NCBI RefSeq assembly: GCF_051622035.1
Contig: NC_135356.1
Span: 10,886,579-10,950,578, forward strand
Length of the DNA stretch: 64,000 nt
Origin: Arctopsyche grandis
Taxonomy: Eukaryota > Arthropoda > Insecta > Trichoptera > Hydropsychidae
Direction of reading: 5' to 3'
Of this stretch, positions 12,352 through 22,703 are shown one piece after another (within the stretch, counting starts at the first letter, position 1; every line of letters begins with the position of its first letter). Below the pieces are notes generated by a model. That model searched no databases. It worked only from the letters and a program-made list of their open reading frames with translations, and was not told where the DNA came from. Made by a program: the position numbers and the translations under genes.

Positions 12352-12900
12352 TCTAATCTATAATTTGGAAAGAGACTTTGTATATATGTATGTATCCTTC
12401 GTTCGTCGTTCGTCGTCCGTAGATCGGTGACGTCATCGAACACGTGATTCGGTTTTTTTTTTTTTCGATCCATAGGCGCCGATTTGTTTTTTTCGATTCA
12501 ATGGACTCACCCCCGCGGGGGCGCAAGGTGAGTAGTTTCATGGGGCCCCACCAGGGGCACCACAAGGGGCGCAGCCCCGTGGGGCCCCAAAGGGGGCGCA
12601 GGAGGGCGCAGCCTCATGGGGCGAAGCCCCATGGGGTGCAGCCTTTTGGGGCGAAGCCCTTAACGGCAACTGATCATGGGGGCGAAGCTCTAGACGGCAA
12701 TTTATCATGGGAGCGCGGAGGGGCGAAGCCCTAAAAGGCATAAACTAAGGGGGGCGAAGCCCTAGACGGCAATTAATCATGGGGGCGTGGAGGGGCGAAG
12801 CCCTAAAAGGCAACTGATCATGGGGTCGAAGCCTTAGACGGCATTTAATCATGGGGGCGCGGAGGGGCGAAGCCCTAAAAGGCATCAGCTAAGGGGGGCG
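12352..12900 (+). mobile_element. Helitron-like 5' end with reverse-oriented satellite
   Basis: Starts tctataatttggaaagagac after an A, then tatgtatccttcgttcg, gatcggtgacgtcatcgaac and aggcgccgatttg, the same order as 39958-40390. A GC-rich block leads into the ggggcgaagccctaaaaggc satellite, cut off at about 12900 beside a gggacagaacgtccc hairpin. No transposase coding region. Confidence 0.55.
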
Positions 12901-13094
12901 AATGGGACAGAACGTCCCATTTGTTGAGAAATTGATTGCAATGAATGTCCATAGTCTGCCAAAGCCGCTATTTTTATATTCTCCTCCAATGATAGTTGAG
13001 TGTATTTTTGCATGGTATTTTTATTTTCAACGATTTCGATCCGTAAACCTCGAAAGCTTACACTAAACTGAACTCAAATCGTAGAAAACAATCA

Positions 13095-14350
13095 TATGTA
13101 AAAGACCCGATCGTTAAAAACCACATACCTAAAGGGACAATATTTTTATTGCCCAAAAATCGTAAAATCACAAGTATTCCAGTTTCCGAAACCGCGACGG
13201 TATATACAATGAGAAATAAATTCAAAAAGAGAGGAGTTTTTAAAATTTGATGAATTCCGGTGTAGATCTGAAGAGTAATTACTTTTAGTTAATCTTGATA
13301 ATACGATTGTGGAAAAGAAATACACAAACGGAACTCTCTATACTGAACATCTCGATAGTATGATTGATAATGCAATAAATGTTTCAAAAGGGAATGAAAA
13401 TTCAAATTTAAATTGAAAAATTATGGAAATATTTGTTGCAAAGGAAATGATGGAATATACAGTGAAAATGTGACTTCGAATTATAATATTTTTAACTATG
13501 TATTTAAATTTGAAGAAAATGAATTTTGACATTAAAAATTACATAATCTATGGGTATTAGTTGATTGGTAGTGGATGTATTTCCTATGCAAATTTACCCA
13601 AGCAGTATCCTTACATATTGGGCGTTAGTAGCTTCATCATATCACTCAGTAAATACGAAAAATGAACAGTTGAACAGATTTACAATATAAACAAAACGTT
13701 CAGCATGCCATCTTTCTTTGGAGACTACAATTTAAAATTTGATGAAAAGACCAATTTCATCGTTTTGAATACTAAGCAAGAGTGGTTAGATAAAATATAT
13801 TCCAGAGCAAATTCTCAGATTGCAAAAGATAGGTCAGTTCTGATATTCTTCGACACAGACATTGAAATAAACGCATTTGTAAAAGAGAATAGGTATAAAT
13901 TTGACCGGTTAAATGTGTTAACCGACAACACCGATGCTGCTGAAGTAGAGCGATTAATCGAAGAAGCTGCCATTTCTAAGACGATTACACTCTCAACGAG
14001 GGGTATGGGTCGTGGTGTTGATTATAGATCCAGTGTCCGTGTGGAAAAAATGGTGGTTTGCATGTCATACAAACATTCTTTTCGCTTGATATCAAAGAAG
14101 AGATACAAATCAAAGGTCGTACCGCGCGTAAAGATAATAAAGAGTTGAGTTGCTGTTAGAATATGGCTTAGTGGACGAAAATAGTTATTTATGGCATAAC
14201 TACTTTTTCGATTACCGAGAACTAAATAATGTTAGGATTAATAAAGTTGATGCTCAAGGAATAAAAATTTTAGAATCGATTAAGCAGGCCGAAGATAAAC
14301 ATGTGAAGACAATGAAATATTTTCAATCGTTTTTTAACACGAGTTCATAA
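13095..14350 (+). pseudogene. Decayed SecA-like motor ATPase gene (NBD2 region)
   Basis: Fragments in SecA order lie on the plus strand in shifting frames. These are EKKYTNGTLYTEHLDSMIDN (about 13315); SYANLPKQYPYILGV with a TGA shortly after (13585-13668); MPSFFGDYNLKFDEKTNFIV (13705); VLIFFDTDIE (about 13845); TLSTRGMGRGVDYR (about 13995), equivalent to the SecA TIATNMAGRGTDI motif; then, after a frameshift near 14035, GGLHVIQTFFSLDIKEEIQI with KGRTARKDNK (helicase motif VI-like); then after another shift LLEYGLVDENSY. At least one nonsense codon and two frameshifts make it non-functional. SecA is normally a bacterial/plastid preprotein translocase, but SecA-motor-domain proteins occur in some invertebrate genomes. 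Origin by old horizontal transfer is possible but not shown. The upstream DEAD half is not visible. Confidence 0.75.
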
Positions 14351-14841
14351 AAAGATTTCTTACTTTTATTGCATGTATGGTGTGCTATATAATTATATTA
14401 CTTATGTTTACATATTAATTAAAGATTGTCTTTCGGGTTGATCAGTATATGTTTGTGTACTGAGGTAGGTGTTTGCTTTGTCTAGAAATTAATCTTAAAT
14501 TTCTCATTCATATTATACAAAAATATCAAACTCATTTTATATTATATACATGCTAAACTAATGTGCGTATTCGATGAAAACTATATTTTTGTGTAGATCA
14601 TCAAGATGGAATACTATCATAAATAAAAGATACATACATACATGTGTACATGTGTATTTTAAGTTTTTTTTAAACCCATGTTTATGCATAGTATATTTAT
14701 TTGCTTTCTTTTAATGTTTAATGAATAAATATTGCAGCAATATAATAATTTTATTGCTTATACATACATATGTATGTTGGAAACTTTCATAAAATAAATC
14801 AAATCATGATATATTGTTATATACATATGTTCCTATTTTCA
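14351..14841. other. AT-rich spacer, nothing recognised
   Basis: Contains short catacatacatgtgtacatg microsatellite-like words only. Confidence 0.5.
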
Positions 14842-15115
14842 TATATGAGCCGTTATATTTGAAAGTGGCGGTAGTCCAATTTTCAATTCCAAAAACACTA
14901 TTTCTGTTTTACTTAATTTCCAAATTGTTACAAAAATCACTTCTTTTAATTCGATATCTCCAGAATCTCAGAAACGCATAACAGATGTATTACAGGCCAC
15001 CAGTATTTTTAGATATTAAACTCAAAACATTATATTTATTTAATGTTTAGCGAGATACTTCTCGAAATGAAGAAAAGTGGACTTAAGCCACTTTCAACTA
15101 TAACGACTCATATAT
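14842..15115. mobile_element. MITE with TATATGAGCCGTTATA termini
   Basis: Starts tatatgagccgttatatttg and ends in the near reverse complement (ctttcaactataacgactca then tata). The interior has no ORF. A reverse-oriented copy with only one clear end lies at 62345-62585. Confidence 0.75.
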
Positions 15116-15859
15116 ACATAATTTGCTTGTGTTCTCAGAGTAATGAAAAATTATTGCAAATTACTTTATGTGATTTCATCTGTAACTATTGTTTTCAATT
15201 ATTCTTTACTGTGTAAATTGCAACTATTTTAAAATTCTGGTATAATGTTTTTGTTTCTTCAAATTTATTATTCACAAATACATATATTTATTTTATAATT
15301 AAAAAATATTTTTTTGATTTAATGGAATAGATATTTTTTGTACTTTGGATATGTTTAGAAATTAGTATTAATAATTTTTATTATTTTAAATCATACATAT
15401 TTTGTGTTTAATGTTTTTCTAAGAAATACATATATTAATTTTTAAGAATGTTTTTATTTATTACCATGAAAAATATTTTAGGCCTACTTTGTTGTCATCC
15501 ATTCAGTAGCGAACGACTGCTCATTGTTGGCACACAGTGTAATTAACTCTTTTTTTGAAGTGGACAATTTTTTTGAAAATTATTTATGCAATTTAAAATG
15601 CCGATTTCTCCCACTTTCCGCCCTTTATTGCCGGCTTAGAAATGAAACTGAGGCACTAAATCTTTGATATTTTAAGAAATTACAATAAAATTTTAAAAGA
15701 AATTTGGCTTATTCGCATTTATATGATAAAATTGTCAAGAATTGGATTATGGCGAATTAGTAGACCAGTAACGAAAACAACACGATTGATTCAAAATTTA
15801 ATAGCACCAATATATGTATTATCTTGGTGTCAAAGCGCGTAAGTATATTAGGATATATA
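15116..15859. other. AT-rich spacer, nothing recognised
   Basis: No credible ORF or repeat boundary found. Confidence 0.5.
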
Positions 15860-15867
15860 CTATATAG

Positions 15868-17151
15868 CAGTGGCGGACTGGGACTGAAATTAGTGCATGC
15901 TAGGAGTCAAAGGGGGCCCACCCAGGGTTAAAAAAATTTGTCCCCCCCCATATAACAAAATTTTCTTCTTTCCATCACGCTAAAAATCAAGGGTAAAAAA
16001 AAATAAAATTTTCAAAAATGGGAATAAACAATTTTAGTACAAGAAAAATGGCAAAAGTAAAATAGATCCATAAATTACATTGTATATTTCTTTTTAACCC
16101 TTGTAAATAGAATGCATCATAAAATAATGCGGCATAAAAGCGGCTTTTACTTTCGGTAGAAAACAATCATTTCGGCTTTTTCTTGGGGGCGCAGGCAAAG
16201 ATTGGTCAAATAGAATTTTTTTTCAAAAAATCTTTTTTATTTCGGAATAAAAAATTGAAAATATTCTTTGCATACACCTTATTGAGATATGAAATATGAA
16301 AAAAAAGCTTATTTTTGATAGAATAATTATAAAAAAATATTATGTAAAAAGTGAAAAAAGCGCCGCAGACGAAAATTTTTTTCTAAAAATCTTCACATGG
16401 TCAACAAAAATCGACCATCAAACTGAGTCACTAAAACACTATTAATTAACTTAATTTCTATCGACTGTCTTTTCACTTTATCTATGTACATACATACATA
16501 CATATGTACTTAATAGCAATAGATAAAGTTTTGTGATCATGCGAAAATCGGGATTTTGAGGAGGGGGCCCCTATCCTATATTTCTGTATACATGGATGTG
16601 TCTAGATTACGAATAGATTTTATATTCGGAAACTGTTTAAAATTGTGTATTTAAATCTTACTATATCGTCGAAGTATAATCAAATGTTATTTTGAAAGTA
16701 TGAAGTAAATTTAAATCGCTGGTTGATGATGAATCGTCCAATCAAAATTTTTTTTAGCAATTCAGTTTATTCACGGAAATTTGTTTATTCCCATTTTTAT
16801 TTCAGTATGTAGTTGTTACATAGGTATTGGTATATACATAATATTGAGGTTAGAAATGGGCCCAGCAAAAGGGCCCACGCAAATGTTGAAACTTACATTT
16901 CGAGCCTAATAAAAAAAGTTAACCGATCCTTGGGCTGTTAAAGCAGGTATTAGTTGTTTGTGTATATCGTAAGAAATTTGTTTTGTTGAAATACCCAAAC
17001 TTTAGGTCCCAAAGTGCAATATCCTATAAATTTTTACACACGTGAAATAGTTAAAAAGTTATTTAATTTTACTGAGGGCCCATATTTTCTAACAGATAGT
17101 GGGGTCCACATGTCATCGGGCATGTTCGCTTGTATGGCCAGTCCGCCACTG
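15868..17151. mobile_element. Complete non-autonomous hAT element (1,284 bp) with 8-bp TSD
   Basis: Begins CAGTGGCGGACTGG and ends CCAGTCCGCCACTG. It is flanked by perfect 8-bp duplications ctatatag (15860-15867 and 17152-17159). The interior is mostly AT-rich with two gggccc-containing patches (about 15910 and 16860) and no transposase ORF. Confidence 0.93.
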
Positions 17152-17159
17152 CTATATAG

Positions 17160-17900
17160 CATTGGTTCCCAACCTGTGGTACGCGGTTGATGGTTGGTGG
17201 TACGCGAAAAAAAATCAGTAATGGTGAACATGCACGAATGAATGATTTACAATCATAAAAATAGAAATATTTTTTATATAATTATTAAACATTATCTTAA
17301 TTAGTCATCGTCAAAGTCAATATGCACAGTTGATGATCGAAAATCTGCCAATTGATACGTTTTCCTCAGATCCGGTATGGATTTTGGAGTGCATTTTTAA
17401 ATTTACTGCGTTAGCGCTCCAATAAATAAATAACTTGAATTTGACACTTGAGAAGAACTCGATAATGATCTTTAATGTTGCAGATAAAATTGAAAGTATG
17501 ATTAGAAAATTAGATTTTGGAATCTACATATGTATCGAAAATGATCAAACTGTAGTATTTGAAACTTTACATAATTTCTTATCTGAAAACAAGAATAGTA
17601 TGTCTCGGGATATATGTACGTGAAAATAATAATTGAAAATTTAATAGGGATGAAATCGCCTTTTAAGCAGTGCTTCCCCAAACCTTAAGAAGCAAACAAT
17701 TGGATTTCAAACCCCTTTAATAATGAACATTTTCGGACAGCTACCAAGGAAAAGGAGAAATTGATTGAATTTTCAAATTATAGCATTTAAAAACTGAATT
17801 CGAAATAAATAAGTTTATTAATTTTTGGCTAGGTATTAGTGAAGAATATGAACAGCTTTCTGACATAGAGCTTATTAGCAATAAATGGTTTTTATTAAAA
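17160..17900 (+). pseudogene. Decayed ZBED-type hAT transposase, C-terminal half
   Basis: A hAT-end-like ggttcccaacctgtggtacg at about 17164 is followed by LEKNSIMIFNVADKIESMIR (17435-17620), KEKEKLIEFSN (about 17745) and, in another frame, FWLGISEEYEQLSDIELIS with KWFLLKPF (17820-17900). These match the C-terminal part of ZBED5-like transposases. Stops and frameshifts abound. It may once have been contiguous with 11285-12065; the 1,284-bp hAT element lies immediately upstream. Confidence 0.7.
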
Positions 17901-18159
17901 CCATTTATCAATAATAGAAAATATGGCAAAATATGACAAAATATTAGATAAATATATTAAATATGACAAAATAGTAGATAAATATATTAAACTTTGAGAA
18001 TATTATAATTGTGACTCCGTAAATAACTTTTTTCCACAAAATTTCTTACCAAAACAGATCTACATATTGCGTGTATCCTGTCTTCACATTCCTTACCATG
18101 CAAATACTATATATAATAATTAAAAACACAATTTCATGAAATACAATATGGTGGTACAA

Positions 18160-18250
18160 TTTAACTCAAAATCTAATATTGCTATGTCAAAAGTGAGTAT
18201 TGGAATCAAATATTTTCTGTTGATTGTGGTTTATTATTGATTTAAAATAC
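18160..18250. repeat. Fragment of dispersed repeat also at 41800 and 59430
   Basis: Shares ttaactcaaaatctaatatt, the agtgagtattg block and a gattg(c/t)g(a/g)ttt block with the other two copies. No coding signal. Confidence 0.5.
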
Positions 18251-18298
18251 TTAAGGCGATGGATGGATAAGGCGAATTTCAAGTTAAAAATATATACC

Positions 18299-18575
18299 TG
18301 TAGGAGTCCTGGGTATAGGGAGGATTGCAGGAGAGCGACAATTAAAAGGCGATCTTTATTAATGATCTACGTTTATTGAAGTATAACGTATACACTCGAT
18401 GCGTTACGCATCCGGTCAGCGGCACTCCACTACACTACGATACTCTCGACCAATCACAGTTCAGCCGGTCTCTGGGGTGCCAACTGTTAATAACTATAAC
18501 ACTCACGTACAACAACCGTTCAACATCACTCACATTATTATACATCAATTATAATCATTTAGATTAATTCCTACA
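18299..18575 (-). mobile_element. Solo LTR, 277 bp
   Basis: On the minus strand it starts TGTAGGAATT and ends CCTACA (TG...CA with a 6-bp terminal inverted repeat). TACC flanks both sides (18295-18298 and 18576-18579), a 4-bp target duplication. An AATAAA polyadenylation signal lies in the minus strand near 18365. No internal retroelement genes are attached, so it is a recombination remnant. Confidence 0.75.
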
Positions 18576-18589
18576 TACCTATATATTTA

Positions 18590-18870
18590 TATGTTACAGT
18601 GAAAGCATATTTCAAGTGAAATTCTATTTTTACCAGTTCAAGCATTGAAAATGTATCAAACAATGAATTTACAACGTTTAACTCCATAAATTTAACCCTA
18701 ACAACCCAATCTTAAATGAATAGGGCCAACCCTTTCTTAACCTAACCTATCCTAACCCTTAAATAATACCAACCCTAACAATCTAATCTTAAATTAATAA
18801 AACCAACCCTGAAAATGTAACTGGTTATGATTTCACTGAAACGTCAGTGAAAATATATTTTCACCGACAT
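18590..18870. repeat. Dispersed repeat with CCTAA-rich core
   Basis: Bounded by cagtgaaa/ttcactg blocks and containing ttaaccctaacaacccaatc and cttaacctaacctatcctaa. Related to 40640-41190 and 57095-57175. The (CCTAA)-like words are degenerate and are not a true telomere. Confidence 0.5.
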
Positions 18871-18931
18871 ATGTATACACTAAACCTAGATTTCCACGAA
18901 TTCTAGGAATGAAGAAAAACTTATAAAATAT

Positions 18932-19314
18932 TGTTGCGTAGGGGTGGGTGGAGGATCCAAGTAAAAGGCCAACAGTCGTTTCACAGCATTTATTGATGAT
19001 TCAGGAGATACACGCAGTGTCACTGCTAAGTCCAGAATGAATTATATCGCCTACGTACCGCCTTATAAAGGGTAGATCTCTCAGGACGCCTAATCTGTTT
19101 ACCTGTTGTATAGTCACGTATTCGGATATGTATTTCCAAGACATTGGGTCTTCCCGTACCGATTCTGAGAACTAACTAATAACGGTCATTGTTTAGCCTA
19201 AATGCACTTAGAGTCCAGATATAATCTTTGGAAGTAATTGCAGTCATTTAGTCAACCGATAACAGATATCCGTTGGTCTAAGTACAATTCGCTCAATCCA
19301 CGGCGTACGTAACA
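18932..19314 (-). mobile_element. Candidate solo LTR, 383 bp
   Basis: Minus strand begins TGTTACGTACGCCGTGG and ends CCTACGCAACA. In the expected order it contains a TATA-like CCTTTATAAGG, a possible initiator ATTCATTCTGG and an AATAAA signal. The target duplication is unclear (atat versus ttat). Confidence 0.65.
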
Positions 19315-19329
19315 TTATGTATAGGAAAA

Positions 19330-19410
19330 TATGTTGATTTGTATAGGAACGCATACGTGACAGACAAACATTGATTTTTGTATATGTATATATATGTATA
19401 TATCTGTGTT
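19330..19410 (-). mobile_element. Helitron-like 5' end fragment
   Basis: The minus strand reads gtttgtctgtcacgtatgcg then ttcctatac, a word often found just inside insect Helitron 5' ends. The same string occurs on the plus strand at 63930-63970. Confidence 0.4.
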
Positions 19411-19527
19411 TAATACCCATATAGACTAACTTGAAATAACTGCATGCCATATATAATATTCCGTTTGTTATAGACATTACTAACAAACACACCAGTAGAT
19501 TCTATGACAGAATCACTAATAAGCTAA

Positions 19528-19650
19528 AGCCCGGACCCTGAGGGGGCCGTTTATTGTTCAAATGTTGTAAATGCATTGTTAAAGGTTTGCCGAACCTTTT
19601 TTTACAAAGCATTTACAACAATTGAACAATAAACGGCACGCTTCCGGGCC
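19528..19650. mobile_element. Foldback MITE of the CCGGACCC family
   Basis: Arms gcccggaccctgagggggcc and cgtttattgttcaaatgttg pair with the right arm ending cacgcttccgggcc. The centre gttaaaggtttgccgaacct is itself near-palindromic. Related elements at 30490-31040, 38170-38510 and 44440-44590. Confidence 0.75.
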
Positions 19651-20171
19651 TACCTCTACTAATAACCATACTAACACACTTGTGAAGAGTCTCGGTGATT
19701 ACAACAAAATGTCTATATCCTTCAGGTATAACACACAGATTACCTAAACACAATCTGCTTTAGGTCATCGACTTTAGAGAGTCTTTAATTAATATTATGT
19801 ATTAAATGTATTATGAGCATTTATAAGGATTGTAAATATGTTTTTGAGCTCTTTTTCCTATTGAGCTGTAGATTAACATTAGAATAACATAATACTATGA
19901 TTGCTAACCAAATTAAATTAAATTGTGAAATAGAAAATGATCAGTAGATATTAAAATAGATATAAGATTGTGAACATAATGCTTGTGAACATAATTTCGT
20001 AATAATAAAAAGCATTTAAAAATCAAAAAATACTCATAGATAGAACTCAATGTATTTGAAAATCGTATATTAATGAAAATACTAAAACATATTTTACAAA
20101 ATACATACATATCTTTTGGATAAATAAAATTTATTAAAAGAAAAAAATTAATAATCGCAATAAAAATTATT
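19651..20171. other. AT-rich spacer, nothing recognised
   Basis: Short ORFs only; no repeat ends or RNA gene recognised. Confidence 0.5.
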
Positions 20172-20700
20172 TTATTTCTTCTTCTTGCCGCGTTGAAGTG
20201 CATTGAGTTCACCCTGTTGTAAAGACGCTTCAGAGTATATTCGCTTGACTTTTTGCTTGCGAATATCAACACTGAAAAAAAGAAGTTTGATTATGTATAA
20301 AAGTTCAAACGATTAAATAAGAATAATTTATTTTTTCTTGTTATTATTTTACCTTTTAAGTCGTTCTTTAATTTTGACAGAACTAATGTATGATTTGTCT
20401 CTCCTAATTTCTCTCGGAGTTGCTTTCATTTCTTATGTTTCTACGAAAGTTTTTTTATGTTCAGCTTTTTCCGTAGACTTTTTTTCTTTTTCCCACTGAA
20501 ACTAATATTATTCATACAGTGAACTTTTTATCGCGTGATTATTTAATTCGTAATTGTTATTATAAATTGTACTTACTCAGTTTCAAAAGAGGGTTCATAA
20601 GTTTTGAACATCTTTGGAAGTTTATTGTATTCAACTAAACGTTGCAATGACTTGTTTTTGTAACTTTCCGTTACCTTTATTATTATTATTACTAACCTCT
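20172..20700 (-). pseudogene. NOP14: NOP14 C-terminal fragment, probably a broken duplicate
   Basis: Two well-formed exons, 20429-20353 and 20271-20172, join in frame (AG|T) to give ...REIRRDKSYI...RKQKVKRIYSEASLQQGELN...KKKK stop. This matches the C-terminus of the nucleolar 18S-processing factor NOP14 (REIRRD ... ERxxKVKxxF...QxGEW/LNAL..KKK). Upstream, 20520-20432 reads ...EKAEHKKTFVET, then TAA, then EMKATP in the same frame, so the natural lead-in is interrupted. An earlier piece, LVEYNKLPKMFKTYEPSFET, ends at a GTAAGT donor near 20577. No other NOP14 exons are seen here. A functional 58-residue protein from ATG 20429 is conceivable, but a segmental pseudogene is more likely. Confidence 0.5.
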
Positions 20701-21814
20701 TCTTAGTTCAGAATCGATTTTGTCGTCTGACGAAGTTTGGGTTCTTATCCGATCGTTTTCAAACTTTGTCATTTTGCTCGGTTTGGTCATCGATATAAGT
20801 GGAAATGACGTCCACCATTACCATGTTGAAAAATAGTCGTAATAGACAGGTTTGAAAATACTACATCTTCCTTCACGGTGACGTCATCGTCCACACTGTC
20901 CAATTTGTCCAGACTGTTCTTTCTGTTTTTTCCTTTTTTGCCCCCCCTCTCGCTATGGCAGATTGGGCACTTTACCATGCTCATGATCAAAGTTTACAGA
21001 GAGAATTGGTGATTTCTTAATTAGGTTTTTATATATTGTCTTAATTTTATAAACAAAATATAAAAGAGGTTAGTTATTAAAAAACATTTTTTTATATATA
21101 CATATTTATTTTTGTTTGAACATTTTAATTATTACAGAATTAATATGATTTTTGATCTGTTTTTAATATTTCTGTCTCGACAGTAAACTTATTATACATA
21201 TTAATATGGTATTGAAATAGTATTTTTTGAGCATGTAATTCTATAGATTGATTGCAAATAGCCGTGAAAATATTCAAAGTATTAAAATAAAATATGAAAT
21301 TTGAACTCGTCACTTACATTTTCATTTAATAAATATTGAATGGGCATAGACAATCAATTGATATATTAAGACTAATCTAACTTCTCATTGAATACAAATT
21401 AGCTAAATAGCTAAAATTATATAAATAAAATAGATAAATAAACAAGCGAGAAGAGATTGCATATCAACTAGATGAATTACAATTATCTATTTTCTCAAGT
21501 TTGTGGGAACAAAAAACGATAAAATTCTAAGGAGCAGTTTTAATTTATATTCATCAAACTTTGAATGTCTTCCGCTTAGAGGGAGTTCTTGTGGGCTCCA
21601 ATTACCCGATTTGAATTTTCAAAACCAGGACTGTCATCCATTTACTGTATCGGACATCGTCAAAAAGCTGTGTTTGCGTTCAATCAATTGTTAAAAAACA
21701 AGAACACGGTATGGCGGATATGTTCGTCGTCGATATCGAAGACATTTGTACCTTAAAAAAAAAAAAATTATGCTCAAAATACATACATATACATATACAA
21801 ATACAACAAACCAC
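20701..21814. other. Intergenic, no gene recognised
   Basis: Only short ORFs without family resemblance. Mostly AT-rich with an A-run near 21760. Confidence 0.45.
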
Positions 21815-22320
21815 ACAAAATAATTTAAATGGTCAAAATAAAATAATGAAATGTTTTGAAAAAAAGTACCATTTCCAATTTCCAAATTCTAACCAAAACC
21901 TTATCAACTCTAAGTTAGTACATAAAGAATATAAATTTTCAGCTTGATTCGTTCAAGGGTGTGGAAAAAATCGGGTGGTTACAACATTTTTGACTTTTCT
22001 AAGAGGAAAAAATCCCACCCACCTCCGGTTTATTAAATTTAGTGATTTTTTATTTTCATCACATTGATAAAAGGATTATACTTGAATTTTCTTGTGAAGA
22101 ACAGACGTGCTTAAGGGGTCGAAAAAGAAAGTGCAAAAAAAATTGAACAAGAGTAAGCTGCCACTTTTATATATAATTTGGTATTAAGATTGAACTTCTA
22201 GATATGAAATTTAGTTAGCGGATTAGGAGATAAGGGGAGGTACCATTTATGGTCTACTTAAAAACTTACATAGTATCGATTAAAATTTCAGGAAACGGTA
22301 CTAAATTTCAGTTCGATAAG
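21815..22320 (+). repeat. Copy of the 5785-6960 dispersed repeat
   Basis: Follows 6365-6790 in order: ggtcaaaataaaataatgaa, ctaagttagtacataaa, attttcagcttgattcgttc, catttttgac, aaatcccac, and acttctagatatgaaattt. Confidence 0.65.
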
Positions 22321-22703
22321 ACTAACGGTATTCAAAAAATGTCCACATCACACACAACATACATTTTTTTATATCATGAAAACTAGATCAGTGATTGATT
22401 CTGAATTCGAATTAGTCAAAATCTCGAGTAGATACAGTAAAATTCACCAGGAGGTTTCTTCGACCATGGATGGAAGCAGACTAATTCAAAGTCGACTTTT
22501 GGAAAATATTGGCAAATTTCTTGGTACCTTATTTATATATAAAAAAATAAGAAAAAAATACATAAAAAATGTTAAAACTTGAAACATAAGTATATTATAA
22601 ACTTAAAAATATATGAAATTAAATTCGTCCAGGGGGTGGGAGGCATAGCAGGTATTCCTTCCCCCCCACCCTAAATCTGGGCCTTCCAACTTACTTAGAT
22701 ATA

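Noticed and set aside
21691-21947. Overlapping ORFs on both strands
   Set aside because: AT-rich repeat-derived frames with homopolymer runs; no family signal.
22376-22582. 68-residue plus ORF beginning MKTRSVIDSEFELVKI
   Set aside because: Adjoins a dispersed repeat copy, has no recognisable domain and no splice context.
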